Shown: piece after piece, positions 20,174 to 31,911 of the stretch
How the letters are laid out: the number at the start of each line of letters is the position of its first letter
Numbering within the stretch: the stretch's first letter is position 1
Assembly (NCBI GenBank): GCA_963921795.1
Contig: OY997643.1
Span: forward strand, 72,656,164-72,720,163
Source: Nannobrachium achirus
Taxonomy: Eukaryota; Chordata; Actinopteri; Myctophiformes; Myctophidae
Direction of reading: 5' to 3'
DNA length: 64,000 nucleotides
The notes under the pieces: model-generated
Database searches by the model: none
What the model was told of the DNA's origin: nothing
The model's input: the letters and a program-made list of their open reading frames with translations, nothing else
Position numbers and translations under genes: made by a program

Positions 20174-21116
20174 GTGTAGGGTATCTTGTACAGCAGGCCC
20201 ATTGTGATACCATACGTGGACCCCACAGTCAAAGTGGCTCTTGCTAGAGTCTTTTGTGTATTTTTACTGACCAGCGGGGCAATCCTCTGTAAAAAAAGAT
20301 TTTTTTCTTCCTTTGATTACCTTAGTGTTTTCATTATCATTATTCAGTGTTGATTTCGTCGACAAACTATGACGTGTTTTTTTTTTCCACAGACGAAAAC
20401 GAAATAAAAATGAAATAAAAACTGCTGTGATGACTAAAACTAAGACTGAACATATAAACAATGTCGTCAGCAAAATAAAAACTACACTAAAACATTACAG
20501 TTTACAGTTTAGGCATTTAGCAGACGCTTTTAATCCAAAGCGACTTACAAGCGGTAGCTTGGGAAATGGAAGGCTCCTAGTTCAAACCATGGCTCCCCCA
20601 GAGTTGGTGTTGAAGTGTCCTTATATATATATATAATTCTATATGTAGCCCTGTTATTATTTTGGGTTAATAAGAAGAGACATTATTTGAAATGCTGCTA
20701 TTTTGAAAGATATACTGTAACAGTTATTGTGTGATATATTTGATATATTGTGACATGGTTTATGGTTCAAAAGAAATTGGTATATGTGGCATAGTGGTAT
20801 AATTTAAGGTATTGCCAGACAACGCCACCGGGGGAGTTGCGCCCCCAGAAATAGTTATTATCTAAATTAAACACCTCAGGTTCAACATAGCACACAAGTT
20901 TGTTTTACATTAGTCAGGCAGAAACGGGTGTTACAAAAGTACAAAACAATTCTTTATTTACTTTGGCAGATTCATCATCATTTCATCACAGACCTCATCA
21001 TCATTACATTTCTTGGTCGTCAACAATAAAACTGGAATTCTATACAATAAAATGGGAACAGTGGAGTTATGAGTAAATCAACAATAAAACACGATCATAC
21101 TGTCTAGGGGCTGGTG
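20174..21116. repeat. Common teleost interspersed repeat fragments and non-coding unit DNA
   Basis: 20,500-20,560 has the very common fish-genome phrase AGGCATTTAGCAGACGCTTT and CCAAAGCGACTTACAA. 20,350-20,480 has the GACGAAAACGAAATAAAAAT type of repeat, with a short (TA)n at 20,622-20,634. 20,640-21,116 contains no recognised gene. Read on the minus strand it has a polyadenylation-like AATAAAGAATTG at about 20,950. Confidence 0.55.
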
Positions 21117-21323
21117 CTAAGACAACACCCAGTCACGGTCAAGTTCAAGTTCACTAAGCAATGTACCAAAGGTATTTACTTGAACAGCAAAAACTGGGAA
21201 CGTACCTTCACTGAGCAAATTAATGTGAAGCTGAAGCCCATCAGGCCAGCATGAGCTGGAGGGCACCTTCGTGTGCCCCACCAGCAAGAGGAGACAACCA
21301 TCTAACTCACAGCTGAAGACCAT
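21117..21323 (-). CDS. Hypothetical 68-codon ORF, unit boundary
   Basis: Starts MVFSCELDGCLLLLVGHT, then KVPSSSCWPDGLQLHINLL and a short tail. TATTTAAG lies about 12 bp before the ATG and AATAAAGAATTG about 170 bp after the stop, so a small capped and polyadenylated transcript is possible. It is divergent from the zinc-finger unit beginning about 230 bp away. Intact in all three full copies, but they are too recent for conservation to count. It could instead be part of an LTR-like repeat. No family recognised. Confidence 0.25.
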   Translation of the reverse strand: MVFSCELDGCLLLLVGHTKVPSSSCWPDGLQLHINLLSEGTFPVFAVQVNTFGTLLSELELDRDWVLS

Positions 21324-21540
21324 GCTGCTTAAATACTGGTTTCAATCAGGCAACTAACAAGGGGGAGGAGGATGGGCAATGGGAACCCGACGCCCATACT
21401 GCTACATATACTTACTGCTATATAGGTTATATTTACATAAATACTTACCTTTACCTGTGGGTTTATTTCATATTTACTGGGTTTTATTTCTGTGATGTTC
21501 TATATTTTGTCCAAGTGTACTTACCGTAGCCGAGTGGCAG

Positions 21541-22165
21541 AGACAAGCAGGAGTGTACTAGCAGGTCATGTGATAGGAAGTGAATGAGCGGTCGTTGTCT
21601 TGTCTTAGGTTAGAGAGGTGTGATGGGATAACAGACGTGTTGAATGATAAAGTGAAACAAGAAACGTGACAAACGGTTTTATTTGGAAAGTCTTACAGTC
21701 GCCCATGTAATGGCATGTTGCCGATAAGATTTTAAGACTGTGGAGTGCCATTGCCTTTTCACCAAGATAAGTGACTGTGTCATTTGATTCTACTGAGTGA
21801 GTGTTTGCTAGCAGCTAGCTGGCTAACGTTAGCTGCGTCCGCATTGGCCCACAGTGTGTTTGGAGTAGCCGGCTAGTTAGCTACAGCTAGCTGGCAGAGT
21901 GTGAGTGTTGCTAAGCCAGCAACTTCAGCTGCTGTTTCAGAGGAGAGAGCGAGTCTTTTGTAAATCTACGTGGAGGATATGAAGGACTTCATCAATCCTG
22001 TTATAGACTGTGGAGCTAGACCCCTTTGACTCGTCATCGGATCATCATTGTCGGTCTTTTGAAGATCTGTCTGTGGAACGTGTAATAAAGAAAGTCTCCT
22101 GAACAGTGAGTAAACTTTCCTGAGTGAGGAGTCAGACGCCATCATCTGGAAGTAAACAGGCCTGC
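21541..22165 (+). other. Probable 5' non-coding exon(s)/promoter of ZNF-B unit
   Basis: Counterpart of 5727-6345, lacking the 458-bp foldback element (its empty site is here). Starts after the GTCTTAGGTTAGAGAGG junction, the point where unit sequence diverges from the P-element-side sequence at 37,935. Confidence 0.35.
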
Positions 22166-22289
22166 AAGTTGCAACGTGGGTGGGCTTTGTTTTCTTTTAT
22201 TTAGATGCCGGCTTAGGTAGAAATACAGTGCACTGTGGTATTATTGGGACCGTACCTATGTTCCCCAGGTTCTATGTTCCCCACTTACC

Positions 22290-22708
22290 ACCTGAACCTA
22301 ACCTCGCCCACCAGGCGTAACAACGGGCGGTTTGATCCGGTCTAGGTGGAAACCACAAGCCGAAGAAGCGGCATCGCTTTGTTTTGCTTCCCTCCGTTTG
22401 TTTCCCCTATTAAAATGCTCGAGTAGCCTAGTGTAGTCTTGCCAGTCGCTATGAGTTGGAATAAAAGATGCATATCCCAAAAAATAAATAAATTCAAAAG
22501 CAAAACTATGCCGCATCAAGGAGTTTATTAGTTAGGCCCTAAAAGTATGTCCTTGAGCGCAGGGGAATTATTTTGGGTTAAAACTGAATCCTGTTTGATA
22601 GTTCCGGCAAATTGTAGTCCTTTGAGCACTACAACATGACAAAGTGGTTTCCTCTCCCGACCGGATCAAATCTCGAAAAGTGAAGTGATCCCAGACTACC
22701 TGAACCTA
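22290..22708. mobile_element. SINE-like element, copy 3
   Basis: Body 22,301-22,697 between 11-bp ACCTGAACCTA duplications (22,290-22,300; 22,698-22,708). Same insertion as 6466-6831 but without its internal deletion, so the unit A copy lost that block after the duplication. Confidence 0.75.
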
Positions 22709-22931
22709 GCTCTGGTCCATCGCTTCACCTCCAGTGACGCTCTGACAGATCCTTCGGCAAATTAATAGACCGTGTTTTCTCAGCCCCTACCAGCGCTCAC
22801 CTTAAGTCAAAATAAACAAAACAACTTCACTACTCACCAATCCAAAGGTAGTTTATCGTTGTTAAACTTGTCTATTCTCTGTGGTGGTGAACCCCTCAGA
22901 TTGTCATGAAGCTTGATCAGTGCATTCATTC

Positions 22932-23772
22932 TAGGGATGTTAATCGACGCATTATTTGCGAATCGACGCGTCACGGCCGAAAATCGACGCGTTGATCGGC
23001 TTTTTTCACTTTTTTTTCTCTCCGCTAAGCTGCAGCTGAGAGGAGACCACAACGGCGTATTACTTTAAGCAACACAACTTGCAGCAGCACCCACCAGAAC
23101 TTGCATCAAAGCCCTAACAATAATTATAATAAACAATTGCTCTTCCTTGCGTTAGTATGGAGTCTGTTCTCTATAGACTATAAGCGGAGTGACAAAGTCC
23201 ATGGAACCGTTCCGTTGTGGGAGCGCTCAGGCTGGCACTCCAGAATAGTGTATCAAATGTGGAGCTTTGTTTGGTCTGCCTCGCTGGCTCACTCTCCCTC
23301 CCCGACCGTGTTCACGGGTGTGTCGCATTAACGGCGAGTAGTGTATTTATTTTGTGTTGTGTTTTATTGTCAATCTTGACAAAATCACTGCACACGAGGC
23401 GATGTTGCCATTAAATAAGCGTGCATGCATGCAAAGGCAGGAGGTAATCAACACACATCCAGTCAGCGTGCACTGCTATGACGTGGCACACGAACAGACC
23501 AGCAGTGTTTCTCAACCAGCAGTCCGCGGACCTGACCAGCGCCGCATGCATGCGAATCTGCGATCCATGCATGCAACACAGACATTCACTCATCCCCGAC
23601 ACACACACACACACCGGTCCTCTCACATTTGGAAAACATTGACGCTTATAACGAACAAGCGATTAAAACATTTTTGTGGGAAAAACGTAATAAAAAAAAA
23701 CTTTTTTCGATTTTTCGACTCCTACTTTTGAGTCGATTTTCGAGTCGATTTTCGATTTTCTTCACATCCCTA
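22932..23772. mobile_element. hAT-like element (TAGGGATGT ends), unit B
   Basis: Same insertion as 7051-7916, with target duplication ATTCATTC at 22,924-22,931 and 23,773-23,780. Its CA tract is much shorter than in unit A. Confidence 0.85.
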
Positions 23773-24308
23773 ATTCATTCTTCTTGGAAGTTTAACCCTA
23801 ACCAAGTGTTCTAGCGCCACCACCAGGTAAAAATAATCAAGTTTCACAGAATTCACAAAAGGTTAAGGGCTGTTTGATTATGGCTAAAATTAACACAAAT
23901 TATCTTTTGATGATCCTTTTGATGATCGGGATTCGAACGTTCGTTCGTTACATTGGCAATCGAAGTTCGAAATTAATGGGTTCAGGTTTTTTTCTTTTTT
24001 TTTCTTCTTTTTTTCTACACGAAAAATAATTATCAGAATGTGATAGGCCTATTCAGAATATCACAGTAGTAGAGATAACCAAATACGAAATAAGTTAGGC
24101 CTACCGGTAGGGGTGGGCGATATGGCGATAATTATCGTCTCGGCGATACAGCTTTGCCACGATAGGCCATTTCAGAATATCGTTTCTCTCGTGATACAAA
24201 CAATCATTTAGAAAAGGCTCTGGATACAGCGAGTGCACGTTCCATGAGTCGCAGCTCTATTGCTTAATTTATACTTCTATAGTACTGTGGTGTAATTCGC
24301 CAAAAAGA

Positions 24309-24367
24309 ACAGATCTACAAGCTATAACGTGTCGCGGCTCAACGTGTCATATAGTTTGAGGATCTGT
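24309..24367. repeat. Degenerate hairpin with GATCTACAAGCTATA core (module copy 3)
   Basis: ACAGATCTACAAGCTATA pairs with TATAGTTTGAGGATCTGT across a loop containing ACGTGTC...CAACGTGTCA. Same core as the hairpins in the other hAT-like elements. Confidence 0.7.
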
Positions 24368-24985
24368 CCCCTGCTTTCACGGCCCCTCCCCCGTGCAGCA
24401 CGCAGACAGGCTACAGAGTGTCTACATCACTGACTGAGTTGTGATTGTGTGCAGGAGCACGGCACAGTGGTCCACGATTTAGTTTCACTTTCACGGGACT
24501 TTAGTAAAGCAGTGATGCAGCTTGGCCTGCATTCTTTGAAGCATATTTTTTATAATGGATGCATTAAACTAACAGGACGCAAACTACTTATCCGTCCTGC
24601 TATCGCTATCAGCCATCTCACTGCTTGCAAAGCTGAACTGTGCTGGAGTCTCATCCATAGCTGTGTGTTCTGGCAGTATTGATGAGATGATTTAGATCAC
24701 CTTGTAAATCCATGCATCTGTTTTTATTAACTATAAACAAGTAGCTATTTGCTGCTATTTGTAAAGTGCTTATGTTTTCACCATTGATGCATGCGTGTGT
24801 CGTCGCGAATCGCGGTGAAATCGTCGCGTCTATTTTGCGTCTATTTTATCTATTACATAATTGGCTTAGTCATAAAAACCATGCCATTATTGTTAGTAGA
24901 AAAGCGAAAAGCTAGGATGATAATGAGTGAGTAATTCTCTAAAAATAAAGCTTGTATCATAACAAACCTCCTGACTTTGGTTGGT

Positions 24986-25680
24986 AATTTGTTTTCCCTC
25001 AAGTTTCAATGGTAAGGCATGGGTTGTTGTCAACCTGTGGGTCGAGACCCCCAGAGAGGTCCCGCCAAATTGTTTTGAATATAGCCTATCTACAAGCTCA
25101 CAACACTCAAAAAACATTTCAAAGGAACCCATAAAACATTTCTGGGACCCATTTGAATGACCTGAACCATCATCACACCAACTAGTAAATATTTTGAGGT
25201 AAAAGATGATAATTGTTTAATCAAACATCTGAATGTTATCATTAAAAAAAAACTATCTTTCTATCTGCAGCATAAAAATGAATAGATTATCTATAGAATA
25301 TCTGTGTGGGTCTAATAAACCAACCATAAGGTAATTTGTTTTCCCTCAAGTTTCAATGGTAAGGCATGGGTTGTTGTCAACCTGTGGGTCGAGACCCCCA
25401 GAGAGGTCCCGCCAAATTGTTTTGAATATAGCCGATCTACAAGCTCACAACACTCTGATAACATTTTAAGGGAACCCATAAAACATTTCTGGGACCCATT
25501 TGAATGACCTGAACCATCATCACACCAACTAGTAAATATTTTGAGGTAAAAAATGATAATTGTTTAATCAAAAATCTGAATGTTATCATTAAAAAAATCA
25601 TAGATTAGTCTATCTATCTTTCTATCTGCAGCATACAAATGAATAGATTATCTATAGAATATATGTGAGGGTCTAATAAT
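24986..25680. repeat. 345-bp tandem duplication inside nested hAT
   Basis: GTAATTTGTTTTCCCTCAAG begins both copies (about 24,986 and 25,331). Each holds ATCTACAAGCTCACAACACT (25,088 and 25,435), the first with a C-to-T change ahead of it. Confidence 0.85.
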
Positions 25681-26731
25681 CATAATAAACCTAAAAACCC
25701 GCATAAAACAGTATCGTGATAATATCGTGTATCGTGATACTGCATGAAGCATATCGTGATAATGCTTTTATCCAGTATCGCCCACCCCTACCTACCGGTA
25801 AACACTAACAGTTAATGGTGACCGTTAAAGTAGTTATAAAATGCACCAGAACAGCTTGGAGCGATCAAGGACCGTCCTCCGCTCCAATTCCGCTCCTGTT
25901 TGGGGCCGCGAACCATTACAGCGCCTCGCTGACACACGCTTGTTGACAGACAGTAAAGTGAGAGGCAGGACTCTGAGCTGGGCAGAGAGAGACTTGTGTG
26001 TGCTGAACAGCGAACACCCATCCACACACCCAAAGATTAAACAGCCTTTCTCCTAAGCATGAGCAAAGATGGATTTCATTGCAACCACCTAAAGGATCTA
26101 TAATGCGATTTCTGGGGTTGTTACATCGAGACCAGTTCAGCCCGAACGCGACGCGCTCCGACGCATTCACCAAGTCTAATCATCATCCGTGCGACTCCGC
26201 TATACATTGAGCCATGAGCCTGTTCGTCAACAAACTGTGCAACATTTTCTCCGATTGGGTTGGACTTTCCAAGTGTTAGCCTACGTGTTAATGCGGCCAC
26301 GCATCCACGCGTTTTCAATGGTTAAAACAGTGCATTTAAAACATTTCCTACACTGTTTTAGCTAGTTAGAGGTACAGTACGTTCGATGGTTCGGTGAACC
26401 GAACGAACCATCGAACGTTCGATGGTCCGTTCGGAAAATCCCCCCGAAGTTCGAATCCCTAAAACAGGGCTAGATTACAGCCCTAGTTACCAAAAGGCTC
26501 TCTTTCCATCATCTTGGCGAGTTCAGAACTAAACCTCTCTCTGTTTAACTGAGATTGAGTTCTGGTTTTTAGGTTTTTCGTGAGTCAAAGTGCACAGATG
26601 TAAAATAATGATCTTTCAGCCCTACATTTATTGAGTACATGGTATGAGTAAGCTTTGGGCTTATCCCATGACGTCATGTTTAAACAATCAAGAGTTCAAG
26701 ATAAGAGCCGATCAAGAAAATGATAACAGTA

Positions 26732-26748
26732 CTATTTATTATATAAAG
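26732..26748. other. Empty/excision site of the 1.95-kb element
   Basis: CTATTTATTATATAAAG in unit B equals the two flanks of the 8365-10,316 element with both TAT duplications retained, as expected after excision. See findings. 26,460-27,058 otherwise holds only non-coding unit DNA shared with unit A. Confidence 0.45.
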
Positions 26749-27058
26749 CCATTTAACACTTAATTGTTTTAATGATAATATTTGTTACTTTCGTTAATTA
26801 ATTGTCATCTTCATAGATGGTGGTCAGCCACAAACTCACAGTCACAACAACTGGCCAATGGAAAAAGAAACCCGTTCTGTTCAGAATTTGTCGTCTCACA
26901 TCTTTCCACAAGATATTAGAAAACCCTCAATAGTGAGCTGGATAAAAGCCTGGCTCAATAAGCAGGATCGATAAGGTGCTCATTATCAATAAAAAGTAAC
27001 AAGCTCCATCCTTACTACCGTATCTGGCCGATTCACCCGATACTACTGTATAAACACC

Positions 27059-27148
27059 ATGGACATGGCAATTCTTTGGTGCAGTATTGAACAGTATTAT
27101 ATATTATTTTAACAGTGCAGGCCTGCACCAAAGAATTGCCATGTCCAT
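27059..27148. mobile_element. 90-bp hairpin MITE, unit B copy
   Basis: Same as 10,640-10,729. Here the arms match better (GGTGCAG / CTGCACC preserved). Confidence 0.55.
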
Positions 27149-27424
27149 ATATAGCCTATATATATTTTACAAACCCTTTTCACCATAAAGCATAGCAGCA
27201 GTATGATAGTCTTCCAAATCAAATGCTATGATGTATAGCAGGTGTGGGCAACTTTGATGATGGCGAGGGCCACTATATTTCCACCGTCACTCCAGAGGGC
27301 CACATTGCATATTACTTTGTCATTCTAGTATCTCATACAAATGAAGCAACAATAGCAGTAATTCATGTAATTTGCTCGAATAAATAAAAATAAAAAAACA
27401 TTTGAAACAATTACTCCATTTCAG

Positions 27425-27526
27425 ACCAGTGTTTGGAGTCCAGACTGCAGGTGAAGATGAACTCTCCAGACTCAGCCAGGGCCATTTCTATTAAACAGGA
27501 GGAACCTGAAGACCACCCACACTTCA
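27425..27526 (+). CDS. ZNF-B N-terminal coding exon
   Basis: Same structure as 11,011-11,112: acceptor TCCATTTCAG, ATG at 27,457, peptide MNSPDSARAISIKQEEPED-HPHF, donor TTCA|GTAAGT, phase 1. One synonymous-position difference upstream (Val/Phe codon region GTGTTTGG). It carries one SUMO consensus, IKQE. Confidence 0.75.
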
Positions 27527-27963
27527 GTAAGTTTAACTTACATGAACCCTAGCATCCCTATGCAGGGAGAACATTTGCTGAAATAGTCAATCTACAAGCT
27601 CAAGTATTGATTGAAATTGCATTATTTTCCCCACTCTTATTCGTTGTGTCTATACCACGTGACCAGGGGAGGTAGTAATGTTTCCTATGCGGCCGCAACT
27701 TCCGGAATGTCTAAAACGGACAAAATGAGCGATATAAACTCTTTATTTCAACACGCTGCTTCGATTTTCTTCCACGCTTGAAGTAAACCTATGAGAAACC
27801 GGTTTAGGACCTTTACTTTTTGAATAGGATGTTCACAAAAGGTAAGAAGTGTTCCTTGGCGGTGGAGCTTTCCCCCAACCGAAAGATTGTGGTTGGCTTG
27901 TGTGAGGAACCTCATCTCAGAGCTGCAGAGCGGAGGGAGAGGTTCCGAAATAATATAATAATA

Positions 27964-28206
27964 ACTAGAGATACTGTTCCTACGAAACAGTGTGGGCTCG
28001 CTCGTGACTATATTCTGCAGCGCGCTAACTGTCATTTGAAGCCCAACCAATACACCAGCTAACACCACTCCCAGATTTTCCACACCTCAATTGCGCCTCA
28101 TTGGCTAAGGGCCCTGCCTTTGTACTGTCTGCGACGGACCTCACGCGGCGGAATTCTATAAATAATGAAGATAACATAGTGTTCTCGCCTTTCAGGCGAG
28201 CCCACA
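27964..28206 (+). mobile_element. Short element with ATA target duplication, unit B
   Basis: Counterpart of 13,335-13,581, flanked by ATA at 27,961-27,963 and 28,207-28,209. Sequence 27,527-27,960 is ZNF-B intron with nothing else recognised. Confidence 0.6.
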
Positions 28207-28505
28207 ATAATACAACTTTATTTGTATAGCACCTTTCATGACATGAAATGCAGCTCAAAGCGCTTTACAGAGCAGAAAATGAAGCACAAGTGCTGAGACG
28301 TGACTAGTTGAACACGCAAATGCACACTTTTGTCACCATTGCAACGCCCAGCGACCAGAATGGCACGAGTCAAGCACTAGGTGGGAATGAACCGTGAGCA
28401 CAGAATACCTAATTCTGTACATGGCACATGGAGGATGGAGATGTTTATTTACACTTAAGTAATCCAGTGTTTGACTGTCTTGTTATTTTATTTTTCTGCT
28501 CCCAG

Positions 28506-29839
28506 ACATCCTGCACATGGTTGTGTGTAAAGAGGAGGATTCTCCTGGAGAGGAGAAGAGCTCCAGTCTGCTCCAAGAGGAACCAGAGCCTCCACACATC
28601 AAGGAGGAACCAGAGCCTCCACACATCAAGGAGGAACAGGAGGAACCAGAGCCTCCACACATCAAGGAGGAACAGGAGGAGCTACTTCAAAGACCAGAGG
28701 AGCCTGGTGGGTCAACGTCGACATTACCAGCTGTGAAAAGTGAAGACTTTGATGAAAACGTTTCTTCGCACCGTTCTGGAGTTGAAGTGGAGCTTGGATC
28801 TGACTCTGAAGTCACTGAAGACAGTGACGATTGGGAGGAGACCAGTGGAGGTCAGTCAGTGTTAAACACAGGGACAGGACTTAACATGTGTGGGGGAAAG
28901 AAATTCAGAGAAAAACCTTTTCACTGTAAACATTGTGACAAGAGTTTCAATAAGTCATCACACCTGAAAACCCACCAGCGTGTCCACACTGGAGAAAAAC
29001 CTTTCCACTGTAAACATTGTGACAAGAGTTTCAATCAGTTATTGAATCTGAAGACCCACCTGCGTACCCACACCGGAGAAAAACCTTTTCACTGTAAACA
29101 TTGTGACAAGAGTTTCAGTGTGTCATCTACCCTGAGGAATCACGAGCGTGTTCACACTGGAGAAAAACCTTTTCACTGTAAACATTGTGACAAGAGTTTC
29201 ATTCAGTTATCTACCCTGAGGAATCACCAGCGTGTCCACACTAGCGAAAAAACATTCCACTGTGAACATTGTGACAAGAGTTTCAGAGACTCATCTGAAC
29301 TGAAGAGGCACCTGCGTACCCACACTGGAGAAAAACCTTTTCACTGTGAACATTGTGACAAGAGTTTCAATCAGTCATCATGCCTGAAAACCCACACGCG
29401 TGTCCACACTGGAGAAAAACGATTCCACTGTGAACATTGTGACAAGAGTTTCAATTACTCATCTAATCTGAAAACCCACCAGCGTACCCACACCGGAGAA
29501 AAACCTTTTCCCTGTGAACATTGTGACAAGAGTTTCAGAGTCTTATCTGCCCTGAAAAGCCACCAGCGTGTTCACACTGGAGAAAAACCTTTTTCCTGTA
29601 AACATTGTGACAAGAGTTTCAGTAGCTCAACATACCTGAAAACCCACACGCGTGTCCACACTGGAGAAAAAATATTCCACTGTAAAAATTGTGACAAGAG
29701 TTTCATTGACTTATCTGCCCTGAAAACCCACCAGCGTGTTCACACTGGAGAAAAACCTTTTCACTGTAAACATTGTGACAAGAGTTTCAATCAGTCATCT
29801 TCCCTGAAGAGACACCAGGGTGTCCACAAAAAAACCTGA
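28506..29839 (+). CDS. ZNF-B exon 2: acidic region fused to eleven C2H2 fingers
   Basis: One uninterrupted exon after acceptor CTGCTCCCAG. It encodes [20 protein letters not shown], three PEPPHIKE repeats, an acidic stretch ending [35 protein letters not shown], then eleven fingers and KKT-stop. Contact residues (-1,2,3,6) are: KSHT, QLNT, VSTN, QSTN, DSER, QSCT, YSNT, VSAS, STYT, DSAT, QSSR. Only VSTN resembles an A or C finger. One linker is altered (VHTSEKT before finger 5). Finger 1 is preceded by KKFREKP in place of the usual TGEKP. All zinc ligands are present, so it looks functional. Role: nuclear DNA-binding protein, target unknown. Confidence 0.9.
28577..28681 (+). repeat. 36-bp coding VNTR, 3 copies, ZNF-B
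   Basis: Shortest of the three alleles/paralogues of the [12 protein letters not shown] tract. Confidence 0.9.
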
Positions 29840-29859
29840 TTGATGTCACTACTTGACAC

Positions 29860-30845
29860 TAGGCCTGGGGCGGTATGGACATTTTGTTACCGCGATTACC
29901 GTCTTCCCATTTACCGCCGGTACTGCGGTAATTACCGCACCCCCGTATCTATTAATTAAGGTTCGGCGATAAGCCAAAATATTGCAATCATCTTCCCAAA
30001 AGTCGCCTCTCCACAGTGGAGAGGCGACACAGCCTGACTGCCCGAGTTATACGTCTCCGTACAGCACAGCGGGTCTGGCTTTCAAAGGAGCAGATCTACA
30101 AGCTCACAACACATCGCATCCGCGATGCGTTCTGAGCTTTTAGATCTGCACTGTCGGGTTACCATAGTAACGTAGGCTAGGCTAGCTACTTGGGCTTTTC
30201 AGACACAAACAGCTGTGTGAACAAAACAGAAGAGGAAGGGTAGTCAGATCGTGTACAGTGATTCTGTAAACTCACGTCACGTCTCAACTCTCCAATCGCA
30301 GTGATTGAGTGCTGCTATATACAGGTTTTAGTTACAAGACTTGACAGAAAAGGTTATAAAATCGCCGACGCGCCGCTGGACGGAGCACAACGTGCGACGC
30401 GGTGGAGAAAGTAAAATAGTTTCTTTTTCGGTTTTAGTCCACGCGGCCCGCGCTCCGCCAGTAATCCGTATGAATAAAAAAAGTTATGCCACAAGTAACA
30501 CAAGGTATGTATTCATCCTTGTGTCGAGTGGATTACAGAGAAAGTTTATGCTGCTCCGTCATAGAGTTGTGCTCCGTACTCTACTGCCCTGCGTGCACTG
30601 TGTGCACTGTGCAGGTCTGTGTGTGAGTGACGTATGTGGGCGGCTTCCAACGTGTGGTACACGGCCCAGAGCAGAGCGGCATGGAGCGCATGCGGTCCTC
30701 GCTTCTACCCCGTTTTAAAACTCGCTCGTTCTCAATAAAAATAGCCTATTTTTTGTCTTTTTTGACCGCGGTAAGGACCCTGACACCGCGGTAGGCGGCG
30801 GTATACCGCGATACGGCGGTATGACGGTTACCGAACCCAGCCCTA
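29860..30845. mobile_element. hAT-like element (TAGGCCTGGG ends) in the ZNF-B 3' hairpin
   Basis: Termini TAGGCCTGGGGCGGTATGG and ACCGAACCCAGCCCTA, 8-bp duplication CTTGACAC at 29,852-29,859 and 30,846-30,853. Units A and C have the exact empty site. It sits 20 bp after the ZNF-B stop, inside one arm of the 28-bp hairpin. The interior has a 125-codon open frame (30,341-30,718) with no recognisable domain; I treat it as chance. Confidence 0.9.
30090..30149. repeat. Hairpin with GATCTACAAGCTCACAAC core (module copy 4)
   Basis: GCAGATCTACAAGCTCACAA pairs with TTCTGAGCTTTTAGATCTGC; the loop itself holds the palindrome CGCATCCGCGATGCG. Confidence 0.85.
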
Positions 30846-31090
30846 CTTGACACACTGAAACGCTTGTTACACTAACAAGTGTTTCAGTGTGTCAAGTAGT
30901 CTGAAGGCACACCAACGTATCCACATTCCACACTGGAGAGAAAAACCTCCAGTGTACAGCATGCATTGTGACAGACACTGGATGTTGGTGTATTTTCTGT
31001 AAGCTAAATAAGTCACTCTGCCCCAAGTAACCCATGTAAACCCGGGAACATGACGGTCGTGAGCGTTTACACATATACATATACTGTATT

Positions 31091-31136
31091 AGGAACAATA
31101 GAGGTCCAAGTATGCTACCTTGAGGAACGCCACAGC
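31091..31136 (-). mobile_element. LINE RT motif fragment
   Basis: On the minus strand it reads CGVPQGSILGPLLFL, the RT thumb/palm motif of many LINEs. No longer RT sequence surrounds it. Counterpart on the plus strand at 61,014-61,058. Confidence 0.65.
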
Positions 31137-31413
31137 TTATGGGGGAAGAGACAGGGTACCGTTCACCTCCACCTCCACCTTAACACATGGGATGCTCAGG
31201 TTTATAACATTTCTAGCTGTTGCTGCTGCCGCCGTTCACTCACGCTTTATTTTGAAGAGTCTCGGAAGCTTTGTGCGTGTGTACGTGGGTGTCCACTGAC
31301 GATTGATTAAGATAATCCATTTGTTTACAAATGCTCGCGAAACTAAAATCCAAACCGCGGCCGACCATCGCGAATGAACACCTGCAATCGGACCAAGGCC
31401 CCATCTATCTTAA

Positions 31414-31911
31414 CTGTTCTGCTGCCCTTGACGATCCTCACCGTCATTAAAACCGGTTACTACACGACGCCGTTGACAGCGCTCACCGTCAATCTTACTG
31501 TATTTACAGTAAATGTATTAATACTTACAGTATGTAAATCCGGTTGCGGCCGCATCGGTAATGTCCGCGATTTGTTTAAAATGCACGTTGGGCGTGCACG
31601 CGAAGTGAAGCTCCTCCATGTTAAGTCAATGGAGAGGCCCATAAACAGACTTCATTTAATCCAAAAAAGACTTTTACAAGCAAAACAAAGCTCCAAAGAG
31701 TGTGGCAACAGTGTGCCTGGCGGCCGCCATGACACACTGTCACATGACACATGTCATGTGACTAGATGACGTAATCGTTGATGTCATTCAACAGTCCGTG
31801 CGTGTACACGCATTCCAGGCAGGCCTTTCACAATAAGAGCGTGTGCTAATGGGCAGATCTGCGTGGCGTCAAAGAAAAGTTAACCCTTCATACCCTGCAG
31901 CACTAATTGTG
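31414..31911. mobile_element. piggyBac-like MITE at TTAA, copy 1
   Basis: 498 bp between TTAA at 31,410-31,413 and 31,912-31,915. Unit C has the uninterrupted site CTATCTTAAGATAAAAC (about 60,733). Begins CTGTTCTGCTGCCCTTGACG and ends GCACTAATTGTG. It shares both ends with 51,527-52,028. TTAA target use is the piggyBac hallmark. No transposase, and terminal repeats are weak (GCTGC near both ends). Confidence 0.75.

Larger units (their letters stand above)
24108..25790. mobile_element. hAT-like element (TAGGGGTGGGCGATA ends), nested
   Basis: Termini TAGGGGTGGGCGATATGG and GTATCGCCCACCCCTA, 8-bp duplication CCTACCGG at 24,100-24,107 and 25,791-25,798. The interior contains a tandem duplication of about 345 bp (24,986-25,680) and three occurrences of the ATCTACAAGCT word. 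The small open frame at 24,449-24,682 resembles no known protein. Confidence 0.85.
23928..26460. mobile_element. Outer element with GGGATTCGAAC ends, unit B only
   Basis: Begins GGGATTCGAACGTTCGTTCG and ends AAGTTCGAATCCCT, so the ends are inverted repeats of about 11 bp plus scattered TTCGAAC words. Unit A has unrelated sequence (8065-8110) at this place. Most of the interior is a second, nested element (24,108-25,790). The remaining 25,800-26,400 has no recognisable gene. Confidence 0.5.

Noticed and set aside
20500-20560. tRNA-derived SINE
   Set aside because: The phrase AGGCATTTAGCAGACGC is a very common teleost repeat fragment, but no A and B boxes or element ends could be set here.
20640-21600. 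Solo LTR
   Set aside because: TATA-like box and polyadenylation signal suggest it, but I could not find matching TG...CA ends or a target duplication, so it is mentioned only as an alternative.
30341-30718. 125-codon frame in the 29,860 hAT
   Set aside because: No transposase or zinc-binding motif; non-autonomous element of under 1 kb; probably chance.
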